DNA of 64,000 nt, taken from Nymphaea colorata (taxonomy: Eukaryota; Streptophyta; Magnoliopsida; Nymphaeales; Nymphaeaceae). The position numbers and the translations under genes are program-made. The notes beneath the pieces are model-generated. The model saw nothing but the letters and a program-made list of their open reading frames with translations. It searched no databases and had not been told where the DNA came from. This document shows, one piece after another, positions 1 through 12,119 of this stretch (position 1 is the stretch's first letter; the number at the start of each line of letters is the position of its first letter). The stretch is from assembly GCF_008831285.2 (NCBI RefSeq), contig NC_045138.2:14768571-14832570 (forward strand), written 5' to 3'.

Positions 1-3000
1 AGTATCCCAGAATCTTCAAAATGCACAAAATAGATGAATTTGTCATTTTGCCAGTTTAATGTGCTCAGGAAAACTCAAGAACAATGGAATTTCAAAAAAC
101 CAACAAAATAAAGGTTTAATCAGGCAGTGTAAAAATGTACCATCTTCCATGGGGCCTCTTTACTGCTATCATATACATGGACATCCTGAATAGATATCGA
201 GAGATTTGATACATTAAGTTTCCCATTAGGGAAAATATCATATTTAATGTTCATCCCCAACAATGACAGCTCTAGGCACTTGGCAGTGTCACGTCCAATT
301 GTTTTTGAGACCTCTGAACCGTTGCACGAAGAGCTGGACCAATCAGATCCTGCAAACATTGCCCATGTAACATTGACATTTTCAAGAATAATCCTTCCTT
401 TGCTCTTTAACTCCTCTGCAACTGAAGCAAAAGAACTAAAGGAGTACTCAGAACTGGCTGAATCTATACATCCTTCATGATGGTTCACAATGGGGACATG
501 ATTTTCAACAATACAGAACGAGCCATCTTCATACCATCCACTCTTCCCATTATCCACATTATTTGCAGAACCAGTAGCCCTAGATGAAGGACCTGCGTCA
601 CTGTGTTTGTGATACCCACCAGGATTTTGTGCAGAAAATGTATCTAGCACATAGTAGTCATCTATAAATTCTGGCAAGCAATTGGGAGAGGGTTTACTGA
701 GATTTCCTTGTTCAGGCTGATGCAGTAAATTACTTGAGGCATTTAGTGGAGCATTACCATTTTTAGACGTATGTAGGAAGCATTTGTTATCTGAAACAGT
801 TTCACTGGATGGAGGATGATTGCTCAAAGATTCAGATGGGCCCAAAGATTGGGCTGCTTCCTCACGAAAGACATCATCTAGTATCTCATCCATTAGACCA
901 AGTGGTGACGAGTTATTATCCTCGTCTGTAACCTGCACAATAAGAGGAGATTTAGATGTATCCCCACCAAAAGCTTTTGTTTCATCTCTGTCATTGTTGG
1001 CTTGCATGACAATATTCCATCGAGTCTGTAAGTGCAGCACAGATTCTGTTAAATCAGGTGCAAAAAGCTGCTGAAGCTGGTTGCCTAAGCAAATCAAACC
1101 AGCCATAGTATCATGGCATGTATTGATTTTGACATGACAACCAGAGCAGGTTAGTTGCCAAGTGCCATCGTCCGAGTCGGTCTCCAAAATCACTTCCACT
1201 AATGTCTCCCCAGCAACTTTAACATAGTTGTTTGCACGGAGATGCCTTACATCATAATCTACCAAATTCCACAAAGCAGGAAGATCAGAAAGAAGAAGGC
1301 CAATATCTTGAATCCCGATCTTATAATCACTAGATGTTGCACCATCAGAGTTTCTACTCGAAACATATAATGAAGCTGCAGCAAGAAGACATGCCACACC
1401 TTGCTCTCCAATCTTGCCAGTGCATTTCATGGGATCTGGACACGCAGATTTAAGCCCCTCTTTACCAGCCTTAACTCCCTTTTGGTAAGGCTCGTAACTC
1501 AAAGCAACATCCACAAGTTCCAGAAAAAAGGATGATTCATAGACCTTTTCCTTCTGAGAAAATTTTTTTTGCCTATCAGCGTCAGAACTGCATGCACCAT
1601 CACCAGCAGGAACACAAAAGAAGGATGATAAAGCCGCTAACCAATCCAAACGACCACCTGGAGCAACAAGGGTCCCACATTTGAGAGTTATTGAGGTTGA
1701 CATTTGCATATCTGGATAACTGAGATGTACAATGGAAGTACCAGCAAATCCAGATGATAAAGCATTGGCACCACCTCCATCACCCCGACGCATCGCAGAA
1801 TTCCTGGCACAGACAAGCATTATATCCTCACTTGTTCCTGCAACCTCTCCAGCTGTCTTAACAATGGAACCCCAAAGCTCACCTTCACCATGGCTTACCC
1901 ATAGAATGCTTGAGCTAGGCATGCCACCAATATTTGAACCAGAAAGCAATTCAAAATTCTGAACCGTCAGACATGTACTAGCCCAAGAACCTGGAAGCTC
2001 CTTTTGGATTGATGTATTCACATCTAACGCCTCCTCCAATTTGACTGAAATGTCTAGCACATCGCATTCTAAAAGAAATGATGACTGAGAAAACTTGACA
2101 TCATGTGATTGCAGTTTGTCCTTTGAAAAGTCCTCCCTGGTATTCACATCATTTTTTGCTGAGCCGCCATTGGAAAAGACACCCAGTACTTGGCTTATGA
2201 GATGCACCAGCAGTGCATACTCTGTGTGGCCAAGACTGACAATGGCTCGTGCAAAATGGACGCGGAAGGAAAAACCTGAAGCAGAAATCAATTCCTGGTG
2301 TACTTGGGAACTTATACCTTCTTGATCACTGACAGTAGCTACAGACGCATACTCACACTTCTTCCTGGAATCTTTGTTCCTAGAGAAGTTTCTTGAAGTA
2401 GCCATATCCCATGCTCTCTTTGCTATACGCATGTCTGTGACTGCATCTACATTCCAAATCATAAAGACACCAGAGCATTTGCCACAACTTCCTGCAATGG
2501 AAGAGAAAATCTCTTTTGCAGAAAAAGATTGCTCATTATAGACAAATAAGTTTCCCTCAGAAGTGTTTCTATCAGGCTTTGAAATTAGATATACACTGAA
2601 GCTACCAATATTTAAATGAATAGACGTGGAAGGCATGTAATTGGAGCTGCCTCCTGAACATCCATTCTGCACATGAAAAGTCTCTCCTGCGCTATCTGTC
2701 CTCTCTGATGGACACAGGTCAAAAACAGCAAAGTTGTTATGGAAATAAAGGCTTCTGGAATCCCCATATCTTTGGAGAGGAAAGCACACAATTGTTCTTG
2801 TTTCAGCAAGAACGATATTGCCTTGAACACTTACCACTGTAGGGTTTGCCATATCTTCACTTGTTTGATCAAACCCTTTACGATCCTGACGACCATGAGA
2901 TGATGCATCTGAAGTTCCACCAAAATTTGGAACAGCAGTTTTCCGAATTTGATTGCATAGGTCCAATAGCATATTGACAGTGTTCAGGTTTACCCACATT

Positions 3001-4856
3001 ATGGTGGGTGGAAGATGGGCAAAGAACGATGTTGATGCCCTTAGTTTCCCATTTGCATGCCGAGATATCACAGAAATCAGATGCTCAGAGGAAGTACTTG
3101 TTCTCAAAATATTCATCTTCACATACTTGGCCCTCGCAATAGGTCTGTGATCATCTCCTTGCACCTTGGTATCAACAGGCTCCAAGTGTAAATTTGCAAC
3201 CACAGTATCCGACCGACTCACATTTTTCAACATATCAGGAGGATCTTCAAATGAAAAAGGGAATGGTGGAAGAGCACCCTGAATCTCTGACTGCAAAGAA
3301 TGGACCAAATTCACCTCTCTAAATAGTTCGTCCCCATTAACCAACAAGCCCGAATCTGTAGCTTTGCCCTCAAACTTAAAGCAATCATTGACCATGATCT
3401 GCTTCAGTACCGCTTCAAACTTTACTTGTTGGGGAAAAATCTGTTGCCTTTGCCAGAAACTCAACATCAATTCAACCAACGAAATAGAACAGAAAAAGTA
3501 CTTCATAAAAGAAAATCAATGTATTAAATCTCTGCAATAATTACCTGGAAAATGACATTAAGTCCTTGAAGGTTTGCTTCTAAATAATGCACAGAACTAT
3601 AAAAACAAGTCTTTTGATCTGGCAACATATTTTTTTGCTCCAGATGCAGAGATTCTACATCAGAATTCATGTTGTTGACGTACATGTTTTCCCCAGAGCT
3701 CTTCATGCCATTACATCCATTTTGTGTTTCATCATGGAAAGATAGAATGATGGACACTCCAGCAATTGTCGCATTTATATTTGTTTGAACATGCTGCTGC
3801 TCTGTACAAACAAGCAAGCAACAGGATCAGAAACCAGTTTTAGAACCATGATTAATTAAGATGCCAGTGCCACTGTTTACAGAAATCTCACACTAAAATG
3901 CATGTAAAACAGAAGTTACAGAACAACATAATAGCATGATAAGATATGAAAAAATATTATAAACTTATAAGAGCAATCAGTATTGATCGCGATTTATGGC
4001 CCGATCTACAACTTCATTACCGAGAGAGACTTGTTAAAAAATAAAGCTCATTACATCCTTTAGAATCAAAAAAATTGCAAAAAGAAGGTACACGGCAGTG
4101 GAAAGACCACTAATCAATCTGGGAGACGGAAACTAATGAAATGCATAAAGGCTTTCCAGAATTTTGGCATAAATTGCATGTTTCTCAATCAGAGTCACGA
4201 TATACTTGACAATTGATACATGATGACCTCAAAGCAGCAGCAACTTCAATCAACAATTGGCCCCAAACTTTATAAGTTGACACATGGCAGAAAAGGTTCT
4301 CAAACAGACATAAAGAAATAAATAAAAAGGTTGATGTGATGAAAGACAACTATCAAGATTAAAGTATTCGTTAAGAGGACTTCTGCTTGAATGGATACAC
4401 CTGGCATTTACTGTTTAGAAATTGTGGACCTACTCCTGGATTAGACAATGATAGTTAAAGGTTGTTGATTAGTCAGCTTTGTCAACATATAAGTTCACTG
4501 TTTGACGTCTTGAGAAAGTTTGAGTCTGGTGATCATTTTTCATAAACTCTACAAGTTTCTTCACCATTTATCTTCATTAGTATTTTATATTTCTTAAAAT
4601 GTTAGCCTGGTTTGAATTCTCAACAGGCTTTTCATTATATGATGATATGAGAAACTCATGTTTTAAAACATTACTGTAATGGTCTCTACAACATTGTCGT
4701 TCAAGAGTTGAATCATCAAGAAGGATAAAGACAACTAAGTACCTCTCTTATAGAAGCAAGTTGTGTTGTTAGACTAGATAGGAGCTATGTCACATAGGTA
4801 CGGGTACGGGTGCCGGTACTGACCCTTTTCAAAAAACTTGGGTGCGGGGGCTACGG

Positions 4857-4890
<34 letters not shown>

Positions 4891-7800
4891 CTTGGGTGCG
4901 GAGGGTACGGCCTTATATATATATATATTATATATATATATATATAAACAATAAGAAATACTTAGAAAATATGTATCAAAATAAAGAATATACGTCAACA
5001 TAAACAAATAAATAACATAGAAAACATATATCAACGGCTCTTGCAGCAGTGTGTTTAAGAAATCTATGAGAAACTTTAAACATATGGACAACCAAGCAGC
5101 CCCCTAGTCAAATATGAAAATCAATCAAATTTTCACATGAAAGAATAGAATAAAAAAGTAAGGTGGAAAAAATTAAATCAAAGTAAAATTAAGCAGTTTG
5201 GGTCTATAGGTACCCAAGTGTCAAAGTATCCATTTTGGGTATGGGTACGGTGACACGGGTACGTGGACCTTACTGAAGTAACCATGTGACTTAGGATAGG
5301 AGCCTATGGTAGTGTGGGAGGTGCCAAGCAGAAAATGTAAGAGGGGAACACACAGGAACAAGGGTAAATCAACCACCTGTGGCTTAAAGAGGGGAAAATG
5401 GTTACAAACACAGTCAACCTCCTTCAAGCACTTGATGTTGTTGAAGTACAATGGCAAAGAAGCAAAACAAAAGAGGCCTCTCCAAACATCAAATCACCTC
5501 ATTAGAATCTTAGACTAAGTAGAGGCTTATAACAGACAGGAAGGTGATGAGTAAAAAAGGTGAAACTAAAAGGGGAACCACAGATGAAAGAGGGAAAAGC
5601 AATCAGCTGTAGGCTGTAGCTCAAAGAGGGGAAACACGGATCCAAAGAACCTCCTTCAAGCAGGTGATGTTGCTGACTGAATTCAGAAGTAAATTGCTAA
5701 TATTGTATGTAGGATTTCAAATAAACAAATCTTCGTTGTTCAGTTTCCAACTACTAACTCCTATTTTTGCTAATGAAAAGGACCCATCATTGCATGGCAG
5801 TTGGCACAAGCATGTGATGCAGTCTTCATGTACTTGACATTGTTGTCTTCACCTAATTCATGTAGTTGGTTGTCGACCTGGTTGCCAGCTAGCTCCAGTA
5901 GCTGCCAACTAGTCCTTTGACATACTGGTAGGCATTCAAACAACTAAAGTTAATCACGGGGGTCTCTCTCCTGACAAATACATTTCCTTCTCCTTCCATC
6001 TTTTTTTCTTTTTAGTTCCTTTTTCTTTGTTTTTCTTCTTTTTCTCTTTTTCATTTTTTCTTCTCTCTTTCTTCAATGTTGTTGGAACTTTCACTTCTTT
6101 TCATTTCCACCATGCAGAAAATTCTAAAGATGCACAAAATTTTGAATCTTTTTACTTCCTCTATGTCATGACTTATTAACATTGTCACAAATATCATTCT
6201 CAGGAAAATCACGGCAACCAACAGACATGTAAACTAGGCTTTTTAGAGTAAACTAGTCTTTTTAGAGGATCTAAAGACACGCAACCAACATATGATTTTG
6301 ACCATACAGCCATGTCAAGTGGTCAAATAAACATCACTACATCCAACATTAGAGCTTCTTACAACTTCCTAAATAGTCCAGTCACGAACTAGTAGCCACA
6401 TTCCAGGATATGACACCAAAAACTATAGCAAGAGATGACATTCAAAACCATCTTGGTGCTTACCTAAAAAATTAACAACAATTATTGCCATCCAAGTATG
6501 TTTATGGTGCATAAATAGACAATGAGTAAAAGATTTGTTCAATTCTAATGCACTTATGCAAATGAGATCAAATTAACAATGACATAGACAAGTGGAGAAT
6601 AGCATTTAGAATGTTATCAGTCTCAGGGCGATGATGTGCTTACCAGTTGGGATATGCAAGGAACCAGAAGCAAGGGAGGAAGCAGCAGAAATTGTACTGA
6701 AAACAGAGCACGTCCAGTTCCATATACCGCTGCTACTAAGAGCAGACTGAGAGCTTATACCATCCAGACAGTCAAAGAACTGATTGACACTGTAAAGCCA
6801 CAAGACCAAAATCGTTAGACTACTGCCAGTGAAGCAGTTTAATTAGCAATCAAAAGCAATCCAAAAGCTTGGTTTAAGCTTATAAGAAAAACAGATTGCA
6901 GTGCCAGATCAAAAAGGATTTAGAAGAACATGAACTAGAATCAACCTTGCCCCAAAATCAGGCTCTACTTCTGCTCCAGCATTTTTGTCTTTGATAATAC
7001 CCACTGGCACCCAGTCAAGTATTAAACGTGTGCCAGGAATTGACTCATTTGGTAAAGTTTCAACACCAATATGAGAGTTCATATTTGTTACTAACCTGTC
7101 ACTAGTAGGTATTAATTTGTCAGCATCTAACACATGAAACCAAAATAAAGGGGCGATAGTCAGATCCAAACCTTAAACCTGTTTCGGAACCCACGGCCTT
7201 ACAATTTGTGCTTCCATTGTCATTTCTCCCAATGAACTTGAAAGAATCCCACAAGAAAATGATAAACTGTATGGAGCTAGGATAAAACCTTAGCTCAACT
7301 GGATCAATATGGAATTCTGCATCTACCTTACTAATGTCCAAAGAGCCATTTTTCCATGGCATGCTTAGTTTCAAAGTTCCACAGAGACCATTTTCTCCAG
7401 TAAAGACAGGAATTGGAGGCACAAAAGGCTTACAGCTCTGACTAATACCGAATCCTGAGGCATCTGAGAAGTCTGACTGACTCTCTTCATCAATCACCTG
7501 AAGAAGTTCCACTGTTGCGCCATGGAATGTCACGAAATTTGTCAACTTTGTCATCCCCAGGAAACCATCACTCTGTGAACCTGAGTCTGAATGTGTCTGC
7601 ACACTTTCAGACAGGCATGTGCCATATGCCAATTCTGTGATATGGAAAACCATGATTCTGTAGATATGTGACGTCTTTCCAGCTTTTTTTGGGTTAGGAT
7701 CTAATGCAACTAACAAATTGTTTACTTTTACATGGAAATTGGAAAGCAAACACTTCACCAAATTTGCTATTGTCTTCACTCCTTCATGAACATCTGAAGG

Positions 7801-9065
7801 AGTGAATGTAGCATCTTGATGGATCCTACTGTCGCTAATCTTGACACGACTACCCGAAATTGATGGTTTTTCAACTCTGTGGGATCGCATATGTTCAACA
7901 GCCCCTGGGACTTCTTCAACCGACTGTTGTGAAAGTACAATCTCAAGATCCTTTATTTCAACCTCACAGTTGCTTACATTCCATGGTATTTTGACTGATA
8001 AAGAACCAATTGATCCATCTTTGACCATGATAGGGTTCATTCCTAGCTGCAAAAATGAAAGGAAGCATATGTATCATATTCCCCTGCGCTGGTCACATGA
8101 AGTAGTCTCGTACATATGCTGAAAATATGTTACTGAAAGATGATGACATGGTATCGTGCATTAGCTAATATTTTCAGCTGTCGGGTTGAACCTTGTACCT
8201 GAATACTGTGAAAATCTTACAAAAACAACATGCTAAATTTTTTTAGATAGCATAGAAGTTACCATCAATAAAATTTTTGTTTTGGCTTCCATACCGAGGC
8301 ATAGTCCAAAAAATTGAATAAATACAGTTCCTCCTAAATAAAATTTGCACTCAACCCAGAACTAATATCTTCTTGAAGAAGCATCACGCCACCAACCGAA
8401 TTTGCACGAGTGAATAACGCCAAACAACCAAAGCAACTTGAGAAGCTCCAAAATTGTAAAATTCTAAACATGGAGAGAAAACTAAAATACAATCACGCCT
8501 CCAACTGAATTTGCAAGAGTGAATAACGCCAAACAACCATAGCTACTTGAGAAGCTCCAGAATTGAAAAATTCCAAACATGGAGAGAAAACTAAAATACA
8601 ATCACCAAAAAAGCCCTCGAAAACCAACTACGAATTGAACCCGAAGCAAAACAATCACGCCAGCAGAAACAAGTGCAGCAGTAAAATCGATGTCACGATT
8701 CATGCACTCATAGGTTGCAGAATTCGACAAAAACAAGCCAGCTTTTCCCAACCCACGAGTCAGTTTCTGGAAAGGAAACAAAACCGTCGACGCTGGCAAC
8801 AACATTAACCGACCAATTCAGACAGGGAAGAAGGAAAAAAAAAAAGACGGCGCACCTTCTGATTGAGGTATTCGACGTTCAGAGCGAGGTCATGAAGCTC
8901 GATCGAGCCGGCGCCCAGCTGGACATCCAATTGGTCGAGGTCGAGATCCCCCAGGATGATCTTCCCAAGCTTCTTCTTCAAGATAAATCTGAAGACGTGC
9001 TTCAGCGCCCATCGCGACAACATGGCGCCGACGACCCACCGGAATCCAACGTGAATTCCGTCCAC
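1..9065 (-). CDS. ATG2: Autophagy-related protein 2 (ATG2), N-terminal ~1650 codons, partial at left edge
   Basis: ATG2 is the large chorein-family lipid-transfer protein that bridges ER and growing phagophore with ATG9 and ATG18. Exons read on the minus strand are 8856-9065, ~7203-8046, 6946-7126, 6644-6789, 3545-3801, 141-3440 and 1-13 (continuing off the window). All junctions are GT-AG and in phase. The start [20 protein letters not shown] is followed by the chorein N-terminal motif ([20 protein letters not shown], residues ~30-50). Other stretches matching remembered plant ATG2 are SIPWKNGS-like (here [11 protein letters not shown]), [39 protein letters not shown] and SKEAPWKM, the last joining I-L-G-Y in the last visible exon. 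The large 3.3-kb exon is typical of plant ATG2. Intron 1 carries a 109-bp tandem duplication; intron 4 (3802-6643) carries a hAT-type miniature element. The C-terminal ATG_C region is outside the window. Identification is very secure; intron 2's donor is ambiguous (see findings). Confidence 0.95.
3802..6643 (-). other. ATG2 intron 4 (2.8 kb)
   Basis: This long intron is bounded by GTAAGC (donor, 6638-6643) and an AG acceptor at 3802-3803. It holds the miniature hAT element at 4785-5294 and a thymine/pyrimidine-rich stretch at ~5990-6080. Otherwise it is AT-rich, with no coding homology that I recognise; open frames inside it are short and lack family resemblance. Confidence 0.8.
4785..5294. 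mobile_element. Non-autonomous hAT-type miniature element, copy 1 (510 bp)
   Basis: The left end reads CTATGTCACAT and the right end ATGTGACTTAG, an 11-bp terminal inverted repeat with one mismatch. It is flanked on both sides by the perfect 8-bp direct repeat GATAGGAG (4777-4784 and 5295-5302). Eight-bp target duplications are characteristic of the hAT superfamily. The interior is non-coding, with stacked GGGTACGGGTGC-like words and two imperfect copies of an ACTTGGGTGCGG...TACGGCCTTATATA unit (~4838-4885 and ~4890-4945), each running into a (TA)n tract. It sits in ATG2 intron 4. Superfamily assignment is inferred from structure only; no transposase is present. Confidence 0.85.
8383..8600. 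repeat. Tandem duplication, 2 x 109 bp, in ATG2 intron 1
   Basis: Two adjacent copies (8383-8491 and 8492-8600) differ at only a handful of positions; both contain GAATAACGCCAAACAACCA and CATGGAGAGAAAACTAAAAT. The near-identity suggests a recent local duplication. It is non-coding and lies within the ~0.8-kb first intron (8047-8855). Confidence 0.9.
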
Positions 9066-12000
9066 TAAACCCTAGCTCCGCACGGTACTGCGAAAGAGGA
9101 AGAAGATAATATTACCCATCCGCAACCAGCGGAGATGGAAGGGGGCGAAGTTTTTATTCTCTCTCGAACGCGATAGGCACAAATAAGAAAAGCAATCATC
9201 AAAAAAAGGAGGGGGAGGGAAGGTCGGACCCGATTCGACTCGTTTGATATTATACCGAATCAGTTTCGGATGGGATCGCTGGCACTTGCGTCCCGACGTA
9301 GGAATGAGTAGGTACCGTACCGGATTCTTTGGTGCTAGACCTGTAAGTATATGGTTGACAGGACAGGGAAAAAGACTAGCATTTCGGTTATATAACATTA
9401 ATTACCTGCAAAGGTGGTTAATGGCTAGAATTCAAAATATACAACTAAAATACAGTTGTCATGTAAATATCATGTAAATTTTAGTCCCTATTTATGATGC
9501 AGCAACAATTTATAGTGTTTTTAGCAATGATTTGTTGTACTTTTAAGAATGGTTTTTAAAATTTTTACCGTTCGGCAACAAAAAAAAAAAATAATCTCTC
9601 TCTCTCCCTATATAATATATATATACACACACAAAAAAAAAAGATCCTTACATGCTATATCAGTAAGAAATATTCTTAGTCGTTGATCTTTTGGTTGAGA
9701 TAAAATGAAGGAGAAAAGGGATAAAATATTTTAGTTATATATAACTAATTAATAACTTTTCTCATTGATTTTATCTCAATCATTCATCTTGAAAAAATGA
9801 ATGGCTATGATGAATTTTTGTGTGTGTCCGCACCTAAGGGCCTCATCATGTCTACCAATTTCTTTATATATTTATATATAGGCTGTAAAAATGAATTGAT
9901 TCCGACTCGGCCCTGTAAAGCATACTATTACACAGGGTGTGTTTTTTTTTTTTTTGTTTGCTCAAATTTCCCATACCAGAGGAAGTCAACAAAGTTGTTG
10001 AAAATAAGCGGTTCCCAGATATTCCGTTTCAGCAACTTTCACCGGTGGAGGAGGGAATTTTTATTCATATTGCACAGTAACATCCACATTTCTGTTGCCT
10101 GAATTTCTTCTAAGCAAAGAAATTTTTACGAAAACAATGAAAAAAAGTAAAATTTGAAACTTTCACAGGGTTGCAAGCAACAACAAGTAGTTGGATTGAT
10201 CAATTGGCAATTAATTGATCCTTCAAGCAAAACGTTAAGATTTAACATAAAGTTCTCCAAAATTTTATAAAGTATACCATATTTTGAAACCTGAAGCTTC
10301 AGAATTTTTGGTAAACTGTGGAGGTCAAGACTTTCAAGTTCATGAGATCAAGAGATAAATCAGATTTTGGCAACACTGCATTTTGCAACGGATATTTTTT
10401 TCCCCATAGAATTTTATCCAGTTCCATACACGGTGGACATTATTTCAAGGATTTTAATCTATGCCCATCATACACGAGACACAAATTTTATCCATGGACA
10501 TTTATCTCTTGGTAACTATACCATGGATTTTTGTTCATGAAATTTTGTCGGTGGCCATCCCCAAGAGACAAATTGGGTACGACTACTTAAGGACTTGATG
10601 TGGGCCTAATAAGAAGCGCGTCGGCAAGCTGATGCTAATATGAACCAAAATTGCCAAGCGTTCATGTTTCTTTTGGCCTTTTAAGCAAATGAAATTAGGG
10701 TTGCAGATATCTTGGATCTCAAACACCGAAATGCACTAAAAATTTGGTCCCAAACAAATCGTATGCTGTTAAAAATGATAATTCCTATAAGTGTTATGCC
10801 TTTGTGTCTTAATTGGTGGAGTGTGGAACCTAAGTTGAAGGATGCACGGCTGACACTCGATGACTATGCATTCGAGGATCCTGAAAGCAGCAAGAATGAG
10901 GGAGTCTTCAACCCTCTTTTTCACTAATGTTTTATGTTTATGAGCGTCGGATATCCGTCGTATTTCAAAGAATATTCAATATCACGTTCAAACTTAATTA
11001 CCAGTTGGATATGACGTCTCTTACCAGTCCCAGCTCTTTGGATTCGTGTTCACTAATATATCAGATTGACATCTTTGTGCCCTATGCAAGTACCCTACCC
11101 AGCGTTGGAGAACCCACAAATTTGATTGCCTTAACAGACATCTTCTTGTGGATGGAAGCTCATGTTGATAACTAATTAGCATGTTACTACTGTCTCATGA
11201 ATAGGCTTGAAAGATTGGGGCAGATCCAAACAAAACCCCAAGAGCTCCACCTAATTTTAGTTTTCACAAGAGGAAATGTTCACAGGTCATTGGCAAATTG
11301 AGATTCATACCGCAATTCTGCACTGGAAGAAATCTGGGTTTTATTGGCCAAATTATATACTCAGGAAGGACACGAAAATACTCTGGTTTTGGATGGTAGA
11401 TCCTCTTAACTGCCAATCAGATACCTTGGATTTTCTCCTTTCTCTAACTTGTTTGCATCAGAGGGCGCCAAAGGATGAGCCAGAAGGTCAACTATTAATT
11501 TTTAAATTTGATCATCATACTGCAAATCGGACACAAGACATATTTGTTCTTTTATTTTTCTGTTTTGGTAGGGTTGGTTGGTCTTGCTAGGATCGTCAAA
11601 ATTATCCGATTGTAGTGTCCAGCACAGGCCTATATTGTCGCACCCACGTGGACTAACAGCTTGAGATACAAAGAGACTCGGTCCTCGATGAGTCCAGTCC
11701 AAATTTGTTTGATGTTTGAGTCGGAGACCGAATGCCCGTCTCAGGCATAAATATATTCAAGTGGATATGAACCCATTTTTAACAAGATGGATGGCACCGG
11801 CGAATATTTTGCTGCCCATAGATTACAAGAAGCGAGTATATGTATAAATATATACAACGTACAACAGCAAAGGGCAGAGTAACAAGACTCAAAACTGAGA
11901 AGGAAAGAGAAAAAGGATGATAAGAGAAAAAAGAATAGATATCAACGAAGAAAGAAGAGGAAGAAAAAGAAAAAAATTTCCTTGCCTTCTCGCATCCATC

Positions 12001-12119
12001 AAAAGAGCGGGTTCCCAAGCTTACAGTAGCAACAAAAACGTGACAATGAGCGGCATTGCTGTCGTCGCGTGCTTTTTCCTGGGCGGTGAAACTTGGGAAA
12101 TACGGGCAGACCTTCGAAC
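9066..12119. other. Intergenic region between ATG2 5' end and PRAF 3' end
   Basis: This 3-kb spacer lies between two minus-strand genes, so it contains the ATG2 promoter (right after 9065) and the PRAF 3' UTR (just left of 12120). It holds a CT/TA/CA simple-repeat cluster at ~9594-9643 and an inverted-repeat element at ~9660-9880. Short open frames at 10.7-11.7 kb have no family resemblance that I can support. No core promoter element could be assigned with confidence. Confidence 0.7.
9660..9885. mobile_element. Small hairpin element (MITE-like), copy A
   Basis: An internal inverted repeat pairs GGTTGAGATAAAAT (9693-9706) with ATTTTATCTCAATC (9768-9781). The downstream arm, GATTTTATCTCAATCATTCA followed by a stretch reaching CACCTAAGGGCC, matches the same order of words at 22.2 kb (GATTTTACCTCAACCATTCA ... 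GGACCTAAGAATCC). Both copies sit beside (TA)n tracts. Exact ends and superfamily are not resolved. Confidence 0.5.

Noticed and set aside
10712-11590. Three consecutive plus-strand open frames, considered as a Copia gag relic
   Set aside because: The word order does not match gag motifs I can recall, no reverse transcriptase, integrase or LTR is nearby, and the frames are broken by stops.
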